DNA from: Pseudomonas sp. C1C7
Lineage (GTDB): Bacteria > Pseudomonadota > Gammaproteobacteria > Pseudomonadales > Pseudomonadaceae
DNA length: 64,000 bases
Assembly (NCBI RefSeq): GCF_013359595.1
Contig: NZ_JABFMP010000022.1
Location: forward strand, 51,007 to 115,006
Direction: 5' to 3'
Both the position numbers and the translations under genes were made by a program. How positions within the stretch are numbered: the stretch's first letter is position 1; each line of letters starts with the position of its first letter. Below the pieces are notes generated by a model that was not told the DNA's origin, ran no database searches, and saw only the letters and a program-made list of their open reading frames with translations. Of the stretch, positions 52,272 to 62,300 are shown one piece after another.

Positions 52272-52298
52272 CGTGTTCGCATATCCAGTACGAACACG
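52272..52298. promoter_or_regulatory. Inverted repeat CGTGTTCG-N11-CGAACACG upstream of fimV-like gene
   Basis: Perfect 8-base arms with an 11-base spacer, 34 bases before the start of the fimV-like gene. Centre-to-centre spacing of 19 bases suits a dimeric repressor on one face of the helix; an RNA hairpin is the alternative. Confidence 0.45.
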
Positions 52299-52365
52299 AT
52301 ATTGCCTGGTAGTTCTTATAGTCCGCTCAACGCACTAACTCAAAAAATCAAAGATGGGCACTGCA

Positions 52366-52800
52366 TCAAGATTTTTCCAGGTTGGCCAGAATGTGCGCGT
52401 GAACCCGCATGCAGGTTTTCAGATCTGCCTCATCGACGCCTTCGAACAATTCGTGGCGTAATTGATTGGCAATGGTTTCGATCTGATCGATCAGGGGACG
52501 GGCCGGGGTGCAAAGAACGATTTTCTTCGCCCGACGGTCTTCGAGAACCGCCTGGCGTTGCACCAGGCCCTGGCTTTCCAGGCTGTCGAGCAACCGGGCC
52601 AGGGTCGGGCCTTCCACGCCGACACTCTGCGCCAGTTCACGTTGGGTGGGGGCTTCATCGAAACGCGCCAGGTGCAGCAGCACCAGCCAGCGAGCCTGGG
52701 ACAAACCAAGGCCTGCCAGACGGCGGTCCAGTTCGGCACGCCAGCCTCGCGACATCTGGGCCAATTGCATGCCAAAACGGTGTTGATCGGTTAACGGCAT
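52366..52800 (-). CDS. MarR-family transcriptional regulator
   Basis: A 144-residue MarR protein: winged helix with PTQRELAQSVGVEGPTLARLLDSLE and a DRRAKKIVL wing, flanked by dimerisation helices. It is most like SlyA/HosA-type regulators. The ligand is unknown. The ATG at 52800 has no strong Shine-Dalgarno, and the AT-rich palindrome ACTAAT-T-ATTAGT lies 34-46 bases upstream, which would suit autorepression. RecQ is encoded upstream on the same strand. Confidence 0.9.
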   Translation of the reverse strand: MPLTDQHRFGMQLAQMSRGWRAELDRRLAGLGLSQARWLVLLHLARFDEAPTQRELAQSVGVEGPTLARLLDSLESQGLVQRQAVLEDRRAKKIVLCTPARPLIDQIETIANQLRHELFEGVDEADLKTCMRVHAHILANLEKS

Positions 52801-52833
52801 AAAACACTCATGATTAGACTGAAATAAAGAATT

Positions 52834-52846
52834 ACTAATTATTAGT
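52834..52846. promoter_or_regulatory. Palindrome ACTAAT-T-ATTAGT, MarR-type operator candidate
   Basis: A perfect 13-base palindrome in the recQ-marR gap, with a half-site GATTAG at 52812. MarR-type regulators bind AT-rich palindromes of this size. Confidence 0.55.
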
Positions 52847-52931
52847 CAGCTAAGCATGAGCCAGAAGCAGTGGCAAGGCCTGTTCTGTACTGAATCGTTA
52901 CATCAGCGATTCCGCGTTCAAAAACAGTGGC

Positions 52932-55058
52932 TTAAATCTCGAATTCCGACTGAAGGGCAGCTCGGACGCAGTACAGCACCCCTTCCGGCACTCGCCCTGC
53001 GAAGAGTTCGGAAATCTCCGAAACCGATGGCAATTCGCCTTCGCCGTCCAGAAACGCATCCTGAACTTCACCCAGCAAGTCTTCCGGCAGATCCAGCGCC
53101 TGTTCCAGCGACAGTTGCTGCTTGCCGATGGCTTCGGCGAGCATGGCGTAGACGTTCTTTTCCGAGCATTGCAGTTGACCGGCGATCTGCAGCGGCGTCA
53201 TGCCGGCCCGCGCCAGGGTGATCAGTTCGTGGCGCAGGTCGGCCACCGGCTTCGGCGCTTCGACCTGTCCACCGAGCACTTCCAGGAACGCCTCGCCATA
53301 GCGCTCCAGCTTGCGGGCGCCAACGCCACTGACCCGGGCCATTTCCGCCAGCGAGGTCGGCTGGCTGCGCAGCATTTCCAGCAAGGTCGAATCGGGGAAG
53401 ATGACGTATGGCGGCACGCCATGCTCTTCGGCGAGCTTGCGACGCAGGGCGCGCAGGGCTTCCCATTGTTCGCGCTCTTCGCCACGCACCAGTTGGCTGG
53501 CCTGGCTCTTGCTGGTTTTGGGGGTGGTCTGCGCCTTGAGATCGCGGCGCAGTTCCAGGGTCACTTCGCCCTTGAGCAGCGGTCGGCAAGTGTCGCTCAG
53601 ACGCAGCCCGCCGTAGCCTTCGTGATCAACGTCCGCCAGCCCGCGAGCCACCAGTTGGCGGAACAGCGAACGCCATTCGCTTTCGCCCAGGGCCTTGCCG
53701 ACGCCGTAGACCGACAGGTGCTGATGGCCGAAGCTGCGCACCTTCTCGTTGTCCTTGCCGAGCAATACGTCCACCAGATGGCCGACGCCATAGCGCTGAC
53801 CGGTGCGGAAGATCGCCGACAACGCCTGTCGCGCAGGCTCGGTGGCATCCCAGGTCTGCACGCCATCGACGCAGTTGTCGCAGTGGCCGCACGGCTCGGG
53901 CATTTCCTCGTCGAAGTAGGCCAGCAGCGCCTGACGGCGGCAGCGGGTCTCTTCGCACAGCGAGAGCATGGCGTCGAGCTTGTGCTGCTCCAGGCGCTTG
54001 TGGCGCTCGTCACCTTCGGAGTTCTGCAGCATCTGCTTGAGCATCACCAGATCTTGCAGGCCGTAGGCCATCCAGGCGTCCGCCGGCAGGCCGTCACGGC
54101 CGCCGCGACCGGTTTCCTGGTAATAGGCCTCGAGGGATTTCGGCAGGTCGAGGTGCGCGACGAAGCGTACGTTGGGTTTGTCGATGCCCATGCCGAACGC
54201 CACGGTGGCGACCATGATCAGGCCTTCCTCGTTGAGGAAGCGCTTCTGATGGTAGGCACGCAGGTCGTTGGGCAGGCCGGCGTGGTAAGGCAGTGCCGGG
54301 AAGCCCTGTTCGGTGAGAAATGCCGCGACTTCCTCGACTTTCTTGCGCGACAGGCAATAGACAATGCCCGCATCGCCGCGGCGCTCGGCGAGGAACGCCA
54401 GCAACTGCTTGCGCGGCTGTTCCTTGGGCACGATGCGGTAAAAAATGTTCGGTCGGTCGAAGCTCGACAGGAAACGCTCGGCGTTCTGCAGGTGCAGGCG
54501 GGTGACGATTTCTTCGCGGGTCCGCTTGTCGGCGGTGGCGGTCAGGGCGATGCGCGGCACATCGGGAAACATTTCCGCCAGTTGACCCAGTTGCAGGTAT
54601 TCCGGGCGGAAGTCGTGACCCCATTGCGATACGCAGTGGGCCTCGTCGATGGCGAACAGGGCAATGTTCAGGCCCTGCAGGAAGGACATCATCCGCGGCT
54701 GGACCAGGCGTTCCGGGGCGAGGTAGAGCATTTTCACCTCGCCGCGACGGATGCGCGCGGCCAGGTCGCGTTGCTGCTCGGCACTCAAGGTGGAGTTCAA
54801 GGCGGCCGCGGCCACGCCCAGCTCTTCGAGGGTGGCGACCTGATCGTCCATCAGGGCGATCAGCGGCGAAACCACCACCGCCAGGCCGTCGCGCAACAGC
54901 GCCGGGACCTGGAAGCACAGGGACTTGCCACCACCGGTAGGCATCAGCACCAGGGCATCGCCGCCACTGGCCACGCGCTCAATGATTGCACCCTGACGGC
55001 CACGGAAACTGTCGTAGCCGAAGATGTCCTTGAGGACGCGTTGAGCCTGTTCGAGCAT
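52932..55058 (-). CDS. recQ: ATP-dependent DNA helicase RecQ
   Basis: A 708-residue RecQ with the full set: Walker A MPTGGGKS, DEAH box DEAHCVSQWGHDFRPEY, arginine-finger QETGRGGRDG, the RQC zinc-binding Cys cluster (CGHCDNC and the preceding CRRQ), and the C-terminal HRDC domain (VSGVGARKLERYGEAFLEVL) with a second helical part. It unwinds DNA in recombination repair (RecF pathway). The ATG at 55058 (MLEQAQRVLKDIFGYD) follows GGAG; a much longer upstream frame contains REP sequence and is not coding. Confidence 0.96.
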   Translation of the reverse strand: MLEQAQRVLKDIFGYDSFRGRQGAIIERVASGGDALVLMPTGGGKSLCFQVPALLRDGLAVVVSPLIALMDDQVATLEELGVAAAALNSTLSAEQQRDLAARIRRGEVKMLYLAPERLVQPRMMSFLQGLNIALFAIDEAHCVSQWGHDFRPEYLQLGQLAEMFPDVPRIALTATADKRTREEIVTRLHLQNAERFLSSFDRPNIFYRIVPKEQPRKQLLAFLAERRGDAGIVYCLSRKKVEEVAAFLTEQGFPALPYHAGLPNDLRAYHQKRFLNEEGLIMVATVAFGMGIDKPNVRFVAHLDLPKSLEAYYQETGRGGRDGLPADAWMAYGLQDLVMLKQMLQNSEGDERHKRLEQHKLDAMLSLCEETRCRRQALLAYFDEEMPEPCGHCDNCVDGVQTWDATEPARQALSAIFRTGQRYGVGHLVDVLLGKDNEKVRSFGHQHLSVYGVGKALGESEWRSLFRQLVARGLADVDHEGYGGLRLSDTCRPLLKGEVTLELRRDLKAQTTPKTSKSQASQLVRGEEREQWEALRALRRKLAEEHGVPPYVIFPDSTLLEMLRSQPTSLAEMARVSGVGARKLERYGEAFLEVLGGQVEAPKPVADLRHELITLARAGMTPLQIAGQLQCSEKNVYAMLAEAIGKQQLSLEQALDLPEDLLGEVQDAFLDGEGELPSVSEISELFAGRVPEGVLYCVRAALQSEFEI

Positions 55059-55425
55059 AAAAACTCCAAAAATCACCGAAACATCCCTGCAAGGCTGGTT
55101 CAGAACCGGCAACGCTGCACCGTCGAATCGTAAGTGCGCATTACATGGGGCTTCACATTCCAGCCGTGAAGCCGGCAGGGCATCACAAAACGCGCGAGTA
55201 TACCCGAGCGCTCCTGTGCAAAGGGTGCCACTTGGAAGAGATACGACCTGTAGGAGCAGCCGAAGGCTGCGATCTTTTGATCCTGTTTTTGAAACAAAAT
55301 CAAAAGATCGCAGCCTTCGGCAGCTCCTACGGGAAAGGGGCAAAGCAAATATGCCGCGCGGCTGGCCCCGAGGCTCAAGAAGGCCTAGAATTCCCGCATC
55401 GCACATTCCCCAAGGTAGCCCTTTA
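55059..55425. other. Gene-free stretch between recQ and the yecA-like gene
   Basis: No reading frame with plausible codon use. It holds the divergent promoters and an inverted repeat at 55248-55332. Confidence 0.6.
55248..55332. repeat. Inverted repeat (GATCGCAGCCTTCGGCAGC family)
   Basis: The arms 55248-55281 and 55299-55332 pair almost perfectly around CTGTTTTTGAAACAAA. It lies in a divergent intergenic region, unlike most copies, which sit at 3' ends. Confidence 0.88.
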
Positions 55426-56013
55426 ATGTCCTTCGCTGAGCAACTCACCCGCCTGCAAGCCTTCCTCGACGCCGATGAACTGCATGACGAGGCTCTGGAC
55501 TATGTGGCCGCCCACGGCTACCTCACTGCCCTGTCGATCTGTTCCGAACCCGTTCCCGATCGCGAATGGATCGACGCGCTCTTCGCCGAAGAGCCGCATT
55601 ACGCCGACGACATCGAGCGTGAAGCCATCGAATCCACCCTGCTGGCCCTCAAGGCCCACATCGCGCGCCAGCTGGCCTCCGATGAAGAGTTCGAGTTGCC
55701 TTGCGACCTGGACCTGGGCGAAGACCCGGACGATTCCGACCTGCGCGGCTGGTGCATCGGCTTCATGGAAGGCGTGTTCCTGCGCGAGGAAGCCTGGTTC
55801 GAAACCGCCGAAGACGAAGTCAGCGAAATGCTGCTGCCGATCATGGTCGGTTCGGGCCTGTTTGACGAGCAACCGGAGTTCTCCGACATCGCCGCTGACG
55901 CCAACCTGATGGACGACATGATCGTTCAAATCCCTGAAGCCCTGACTGCGCTGTACCTGCTGTGCAACGCACCGGACGAAAAACCGGCGATCCTCAAGCC
56001 TCGTCACCACTAA
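55426..56013 (+). CDS. YecA/UPF0149 family protein
   Basis: A 195-residue acidic, all-helical protein of the UPF0149/YecA family. Typical features are HDEALDYVAAHGYLTAL, the acidic DLGEDPDDSDLRGWCIGFMEGVF region and EEAWFET. No C-terminal SEC-C metal motif is present. The function is unknown. The ATG at 55426 follows AAGG. It ends ten bases before ybaN, so the two are an operon. Confidence 0.88.
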   Translation: MSFAEQLTRLQAFLDADELHDEALDYVAAHGYLTALSICSEPVPDREWIDALFAEEPHYADDIEREAIESTLLALKAHIARQLASDEEFELPCDLDLGEDPDDSDLRGWCIGFMEGVFLREEAWFETAEDEVSEMLLPIMVGSGLFDEQPEFSDIAADANLMDDMIVQIPEALTALYLLCNAPDEKPAILKPRHH

Positions 56014-56023
56014 GGTCCCGCCT

Positions 56024-56419
56024 ATGGACAACCCCATAGGCAACCGCCCCCTGATGTTGCGCTACGTGCTGCTGGCCATCGGCTGGCTGAGCGTAGTGCT
56101 GGGGGTAATCGGGATTTTCCTGCCGGTACTGCCCACTACTCCTTTCCTGCTGCTGGCCGCCGCCTGCTTTGCCCGCAGTTCGCCGCGCTTCTACCACTGG
56201 CTGGTGCATCACCCTCGTCTCGGGCCGTGGATTCGCGATTATCTGGATGGCAATGGCATTCCGCTCAAGGGCAAGGTGTATGCCATTGGGTTGATGTGGG
56301 TCAGTATTCTGTTTTCCTGCTATCTGGTGCCGATGCCCTGGGCGCGGGGGTTCATGTTGACCAGTGCGGTGTTGGTGACGGTTTATATTCTTCGGCAGAA
56401 GACTTTGCGCAAGTCCTGA
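56024..56419 (+). CDS. ybaN: YbaN family inner membrane protein (DUF454)
   Basis: A 131-residue membrane protein with four helices and the DUF454 core GVIGIFLPVLPTTPFLLLAAACFARSSPR (partly given), then HHPRLGPWIRDYLDGNGIP. The function is unknown; family members are small inner-membrane proteins. Start ATG at 56024. Confidence 0.92.
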   Translation: MDNPIGNRPLMLRYVLLAIGWLSVVLGVIGIFLPVLPTTPFLLLAAACFARSSPRFYHWLVHHPRLGPWIRDYLDGNGIPLKGKVYAIGLMWVSILFSCYLVPMPWARGFMLTSAVLVTVYILRQKTLRKS

Positions 56420-56448
56420 GGTTTTTTGGGATTGGGATTGGGGGCAGA

Positions 56449-56479
56449 GCCGTTACCGCAGAAACGGATATGTACCCAA
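56449..56479. repeat. Dispersed 32-base hairpin repeat, copy 2
   Basis: GCCGTTACCGCAGAAACGG followed by ATATGTACCCAA, one base different from the copy at 42987. It lies between ybaN and lapG. Confidence 0.7.
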
Positions 56480-56564
56480 ACCAGACATCGAAAAACGACG
56501 ATCTACCCTCCCCCCACCCAAACACCACCTAGACTTCACCAATCCGCCCCCCGAGCAGACACAC

Positions 56565-57272
56565 ATGCTCCGCAGTCCGCGTAGTCCAGGATGGTCAGCG
56601 CCCCGGCTTCGGTTCGGCGGGTGGCTGTTGCTGGGCGTATTTCTGTTGGCCGGGCTCGGCATGGTCCGCGCCGACTGGGATTTCGCGCAGATCCTGCAAA
56701 CCGCCGAAAAACGCTACGGCAACCTCGGCCCGGCGCGGGGGCGGATAGAGGCCTGGAGCCAGATGCTGCAGGGCGAACGCAATGCCCCCGAGCGCGAACA
56801 GTTGAATACCGTCAATCGCTTCTTCAATCAGCAACTGAGCTTTCAGGACGACACACGGATCTGGCGTCAGACCGACTACTGGGCCACCCCCGTCGAGGCT
56901 CTGGTCAAGGGCGCCGCCGATTGCGAAGACTACGCCCTGGCGAAATATTTCAGCCTGCGCGAGCTGGGAATTCCCAGCGAAAAACTGCGCATCACCTACG
57001 TCAAGGCACTGACCCAGAATCAGGCGCACATGGTCTTGACCTTCTACAGCAGCCCCACCGCCGACCCGCTGGTGCTGGACAACCTGATCAGCGACATCCG
57101 CCCCGCTTCGCAACGCAAGGATCTGCTGCCGGTTTACGCCTTCAACGCCGAAGGCCTGTACCTGCCGGGCGCCAATGGCGGCAAACGCAGCAGCGACTCG
57201 AAAAAGCTGTCGCGCTGGCAGGACGTACTGAAAAAAATGCAGGCCGAAGGCTTCCCCGTCGGCGACGGCTGA
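56565..57272 (+). CDS. lapG: Periplasmic cysteine protease LapG
   Basis: A 235-residue BTLCP-type transglutaminase-like cysteine protease with an N-terminal signal anchor (FGGWLLLGVFLLAGLGMV, about 17-34). The catalytic triad is Cys120 in AADCEDYALAKY, His155 in NQAHMVLTF and Asp172 in VLDNLISDIRP; the Asp/Glu residues next to Cys120 (D119, E121) fit the calcium site of the family. LapG cuts the N-terminus of LapA-type adhesins and so frees the cell from a surface. LapD, encoded 22 bases downstream, holds it when c-di-GMP is high. The start at 56565 has a weak ribosome site. Confidence 0.94.
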   Translation: MLRSPRSPGWSAPRLRFGGWLLLGVFLLAGLGMVRADWDFAQILQTAEKRYGNLGPARGRIEAWSQMLQGERNAPEREQLNTVNRFFNQQLSFQDDTRIWRQTDYWATPVEALVKGAADCEDYALAKYFSLRELGIPSEKLRITYVKALTQNQAHMVLTFYSSPTADPLVLDNLISDIRPASQRKDLLPVYAFNAEGLYLPGANGGKRSSDSKKLSRWQDVLKKMQAEGFPVGDG

Positions 57273-57294
57273 AAGCCCGAGCAAGGAGCGTGTC

Positions 57295-59235
57295 ATGAAA
57301 CTGCGCAATCAGTTGTTTCTCGCCATCTGCCTGTTCCTGGTGGTGGCGTTCAGCGGCAGTTTTTTTGTCAGTCTGGAAAGCTCCCGCGAACAGACCCTCG
57401 GCCAGTTGCGCTCCCATGCCCAGGACGCGGCCACCGCCCTGGGCCTGTCGCTGACCGCGCAGGTCGATGACCCGGCGATGATGGAGTTGATGGTCAGCTC
57501 GATTTTCGACAGTGGCTACTTCAGCAGCATCCGCATCATCGACAACCGCGATCAGCGTGTACTGGTGGAACGCAATGCGTCGAAGCGGATCGAGGGCGTG
57601 CCGGGCTGGTTCATTCGTCTGGTCAACCTGCGCCATCAGGGCGGTGATGCACTGATCATGCGCGGCTGGGAACAGGCGGCGCGGGTCGAAGTGCTGAGCA
57701 ACCCGCAATTCGCCCTGGCCAAACTCTGGGACAGCACCCTGGGCAGCCTGATCTGGCTGCTGATCTGCGGCCTGCTGAGCGCGGTGTTCGGGGGCTGGCT
57801 GCTGCGCCGGCAACTTCGCCCCCTTGACACCCTGGTCAAACAGGCCGAAGCCATCAGCAAGCGCGAGTTCCTGAGCCTGCCGAAACTGCCGCGCACGCCC
57901 GAGTTGAAACGGGTGGTGCTGGCGATGAATCAGATGGTCGAGAAGCTCAAGGCGCTGTTCAGCGAAGAAGCGGCGCGCAGCGAGCAATTGCGCGACGAGT
58001 CCTACCGGGACAGCCTGACCGGGCTGGCCAATCGACGCTTGCTCGATGAACAGCTGGCCGACCATCTGCTGTTGGCCGAGCACCATGGCGAAGGTCACCT
58101 GTTGATGCTGCGACTCAACGACCTGACTGGGCTCAACCAGCGCCTTGGCGGCCAGCGAACCGATGCGTTGATCAGCGCCGTCGGCGAACTGCTCAAGCGC
58201 CTGACCGGACTGCCGGAACGCCGCACCTGGCTGGCGGCGCGCAATCGTGGGGGCGAATTCAGTCTGCTGACGCCGGGGCTGAATGCCGAAGATGCGGCGC
58301 GTCTGGCTGCGGAGCTCAGTGCCACCCTGGAAAACCTGCGCCAGACCGGTGCCAGCGATTGCCTGCCCGTCGCGCACGTGGGCATCGTCGTCTTCCGTCC
58401 GGGTGAACTGGCCAGCGATGTATTGATGCGCCTCGATCAGGCGCTGGCCCAGGCCCGGCTCCAGCCCGAACGCCCCTGGGCGCAGCTGAGTCATGAGGAC
58501 TCTGCAATCCATCACGCCCCACATGATTGGCGCAGCTGGATCGACGACGCCCTGACCCACGACAGGTTGCAACTGTACTTTCAGCCGGTGGTGCAATGCG
58601 CCGACACCAGCGAAGTGCTGCATCACAAGGTCCTCGCCCGCCTGCTCGATCCCCAGGGCCAGGCGATTGCCGCCGGGCAGTTCCTGCCGTGGATCGAGCG
58701 CCTGGGCTGGTCCGCCCGCTTCGATCTGGCCATGCTCGAGGCGACACTCGATTACCTGGCGGTCAATCGCTGGCCGTTGGCGCTGAGCCTGTCCGGCAGT
58801 ACCCTGCGCGATCAGACGCAGCTGCGGTTGATCCTCGACATGCTCGATTCACTGCCGGAACTGGCGCCGTTGCTGACCCTGGAAATCGACGAACGCCAAC
58901 TGCCGCCGCCCGACGAACTGCAGCGCCTGAGCCACGCCCTGCTCGACACCAATTACCGCCTGGGCCTTCAGCATTTCGGCGGCAGCTTCAGCCAGATCGG
59001 CAACCTCACTCAGCTGGGTCTGGCTTACCTGAAAATCGATGGCGCCTACATCCGGCGTATCGATGAGCAGCGGGATAAACGACTGTTCATCGAGGCGATC
59101 TTCAGGGCGACCAACAGCATCGATTTGCCGCTGATTGCGGAAATGGTCGAGACCCAGGGTGAGCTGCAAGTCATCCGGGAGCTGGGGGTGTTCGGGGTGA
59201 TGGGAAGGCTGATCGGGCCGCCGGAACCCATGTAG
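57295..59235 (+). CDS. lapD: c-di-GMP receptor LapD with degenerate GGDEF and EAL domains
   Basis: A 646-residue inner-membrane protein. Order: helix 1 (about 7-25), periplasmic LapD/MoxY-type domain to about 145, helix 2 (LGSLIWLLICGLLSAVFGGWLL), HAMP, degenerate GGDEF domain with RGGEF at 318-322, and EAL-like domain with KVL (445-447) in place of EAL. Both catalytic motifs are broken, as in the known LapD, so it binds c-di-GMP without making or degrading it. At high c-di-GMP the periplasmic domain sequesters LapG and so protects LapA. The ATG at 57295 follows AAGGAG. Confidence 0.96.
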   Translation: MKLRNQLFLAICLFLVVAFSGSFFVSLESSREQTLGQLRSHAQDAATALGLSLTAQVDDPAMMELMVSSIFDSGYFSSIRIIDNRDQRVLVERNASKRIEGVPGWFIRLVNLRHQGGDALIMRGWEQAARVEVLSNPQFALAKLWDSTLGSLIWLLICGLLSAVFGGWLLRRQLRPLDTLVKQAEAISKREFLSLPKLPRTPELKRVVLAMNQMVEKLKALFSEEAARSEQLRDESYRDSLTGLANRRLLDEQLADHLLLAEHHGEGHLLMLRLNDLTGLNQRLGGQRTDALISAVGELLKRLTGLPERRTWLAARNRGGEFSLLTPGLNAEDAARLAAELSATLENLRQTGASDCLPVAHVGIVVFRPGELASDVLMRLDQALAQARLQPERPWAQLSHEDSAIHHAPHDWRSWIDDALTHDRLQLYFQPVVQCADTSEVLHHKVLARLLDPQGQAIAAGQFLPWIERLGWSARFDLAMLEATLDYLAVNRWPLALSLSGSTLRDQTQLRLILDMLDSLPELAPLLTLEIDERQLPPPDELQRLSHALLDTNYRLGLQHFGGSFSQIGNLTQLGLAYLKIDGAYIRRIDEQRDKRLFIEAIFRATNSIDLPLIAEMVETQGELQVIRELGVFGVMGRLIGPPEPM

Positions 59236-59256
59236 CCACGGCACTGCACATCCCTT

Positions 59257-59341
59257 TTGCAGGCGCTGCCGAAGGCTGCGATCTTTTGATCTTCAAAAAA
59301 TCAAAATCAAAAGATCGCAGCCTGCGCCAGCGCCTGCAAGG
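59257..59341. repeat. Inverted repeat between lapD and lapA
   Basis: The arms 59257-59290 and 59306-59341 (GCAGGCGCTGCCGAAGGCTGCGATC with its inverse) span the gap between the convergent lapD and lapA genes. It is a bidirectional 3' hairpin. Confidence 0.88.
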
Positions 59342-59354
59342 AGAGATGGGGCAA

Positions 59355-62300
59355 TTACACGGTATCCACCTTCAACGAATGATCATTGAGCATGCCGTTG
59401 ATGATGGTCGCCGTGTCCGGCCCGGAGACCACCCCGCCCGCCCCTGGCGTGACCCCGTAATGGCTGGCCAGGTTGACGCCGGCCAGGTCGATGGTCTGGT
59501 TCGGCGCGGCGCCGGCCATGGCGCTGACATCGATGCTGGTCACCACCGATGCGCCGCTGCCGCTGACGGTGAAGTGCAGGTAGTCATCCAGCGAGGCCGC
59601 GGTGCCGTTCTCCCCTTGCAGCAGTTGCGACAGGTCGAGTTTGTCGGTGCCCGGCGTGAAGTCGGTGACCACGTCGTGGCCGCTGTTGCCCTTGAGCCAC
59701 TGGAAGGTGTCGGCGCCGCTGCCGCCAGTCAGGGTGTTGTTGCCCAGGCCACCGATCAGGAAGTCGTCGCCTCCCCCGCCATTGAGCACGTCGTTGCCCA
59801 GGCCGCCGGTGATGACGTTGCTGTTGTTGTCGCCGGTCAGGTTGTCGTTGAAGTTGGAACCCACCAGGTTCTCGATCCCCGTCAGGGTGTCGGTACCGGC
59901 GCCGAGTGTGTTCTGCGCCGTGGTCACGCCCAGGTTCACCGTCACCCCGGACGTGGCATGAGCGTAGCTGGCGGTATCGTTGCCGGTGCCGCCGTCGAGC
60001 AGATCGTTGCCCGGACCGCTGAACAGCAGGTCATTACCCGCCCCGCCATGCAGCTCGTTGTTGCCGGTGCCGGCGGTGAGGATGTCGTTGCCGTCGCCGG
60101 CATTGAGGATGTTGTCGCCATTGCCCGCCACCAACGTGTCGTCGCCGGAAGTCCCGGTGAGGGTGTGTCCATCCTGGTAGCTGATGGTCACGTTGCCATT
60201 GGCGCTGCCGCCATGGTCGTCGCTGGTGGTGTAGGTACCGTGGTAGTCCGGAGTGGTGTCATGGGCGCCGGCGTAGTTGAGCGTCATGGTCAGCTGGTAG
60301 TTCTCCGCCGCATTGGTATTGCTGCCGGAGGTGTTGGTGATGTTGGTGATATGGATCTGGTACACACCGTCCGACGCCGCGGTGATGGTCTGGCCATCGC
60401 CGATGGCAATCCAGTTACCACCGTTGATGGAGTACTCCATGGTGATGTGGCCGGCGGCCAGGTTGTGGTCCAGGTTGAGGGTTTCGCCCTGTTTGAGGTT
60501 GACGGTGATCTTGTCCTCATCGTTGGCATTAGCGTTGGTGACCGGCCCAAGGTAGCCACTGATCACCAGCAACGCAGTCATGGTTGCCGCATTGGCCGCG
60601 AAGGAATTGCGCACATCGGCCAGGACCTGGTTGGACGGCTTGACGCCGCTGCCCGAGAAGTCGATCGCTCCGGTGCCGGTAAAGTCCGCCGCCTTGCTGG
60701 TCCACCCGGTGTTGAAGGTGGTCGGCGACGCCTTGATCGGATCGCCATCGGCATCCTTGTCGTTGGCCAGCAGCACATCCGCCGGCACCACCACGTTGCT
60801 GGACAGCATGTTGGTGATGATGTGGTCATCGCCCGCCACCGGCGCCGCATTCGGAATGACCTTGACCACCAGGGTGGAGCTGGCGAGATCGCCGTCGTTG
60901 TCGCTGAGGGTGAAGCCGATGTTTTCGGTGATCAGCACCGAAGTGGCTTTCTGCGAGGTGTAGCTGTACTCGCCGGTATCGAGGTTCACCACCAGCGTGC
61001 CCTTGTTGTCGGTGGCGATGCTCAGGGTGTTGTTGACGGTGTTGAAGGTGCCATGGTTGGCGCCGCCGCTGAAGGTCAGCGAGCCCTGGTTGCTGTTGCC
61101 TTTCGGATCGTAGGTGTAGGTGGTGCCATCGACCGTGATGGACTTGATGAAGCCGCCGTCGGCACCGAAGGTCGCGCCATCGCCCAGCAGCGAACCGGTG
61201 ACCGGCGCGCCCGCCACGGTGCCCGACAGCACCGAGTTGAGCTGGTTGAGGTCGGTGACGATCACCGCGTTGGTATTGGTGCCCGTGCCGGTGCCGTCAT
61301 AGGCCAACGGGTTGAGGTCGCCGCTGCCAACACCCGAGCCCAGGCCGATCGCGTAGTTATTGATTTGCTTGTCGATGAGGAAGTTTTTCCAGGCCGTCTC
61401 GTCCCCGCCGCCAATCGATCCTTCGTTGGGCTTGCCGTCGGAGAAGAAGTAACCGACGTTCTGCGCCCCCGTCAGCTTGCCGTTGGTGTTGAACGCGGTT
61501 TGCGCCATCGCCACCGCCGCGTCGTAGTTGGTGCCGCCGCCCGCCGACAGGCCGGCCACGATCGACTTGGCCGTCGCGACGTCCACCCAGATCGAAGTCT
61601 TGTCGGTGGCGTTGCTGCTGAAGGTGACGATCTGCACTTTGACGTCGCCCAGGTCGTCGTACTTGTCGAGCAGCGCGCTGATCGCCTGCTTGGCCAGGTC
61701 CAGGCGCGACAGTCCGCCCACGCCGGAGTTGTCGGCCATACTGCCGGACACGTCGATCACCAGCAGCAGGTTGGTGTCGACCTCCACTGCCGCCACCGAG
61801 CGCTCCGACGCCACCGCCTTGGGCACGTCATCGACGATGTTGACCACGATGGTGCTGGTGGTGCTGTTGCCCAGCGCATCGGTGGCCTTGTAGGTGAAGG
61901 TTTCAGTCAGCGTATTGGCACCGTCGTTGGCACCCGGCGAGGTTTTCGGCGCCGAGGTCAGGGTGTAGGTGTAGGTGCCGTTGGGGTTGAGCAGGATCTG
62001 CCCGTAGGTCCCGGTGGCGCTGCCGACCAGGGTGTAGGTGATCGCGCCGCTGCCGCCGGTCACCGAACCGACCAGGGTTCCGCTGGAGGTTTCGCCGGTG
62101 CTGCCTGGGTCGCTGCCGGTCACGTTGCCCGCCGCCAGATCCTGGCCATCCTTGGTCAGGTCGAGGGCTTTTTCGTAGACCGTCACATCGGTATCGGTGA
62201 CCGCCTTGATGTTGCTGTCGGACACGTTGATGGTGATGGTGGTGGTGCTTTCGTCGCCGTCGGCATCGCGCACGGTGTAGGTGAAGGTATCGGTGGCCCC

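Noticed and set aside
53115..55133. A 672-codon plus-strand frame opposite recQ
   Set aside because: RecQ has intact helicase motifs on the minus strand; the plus frame is an antisense artefact of high GC.
55059..55448. N-terminal extension of RecQ by 130 codons
   Set aside because: It would translate a REP palindrome and gives no family similarity; the ATG at 55058 is the normal RecQ start.
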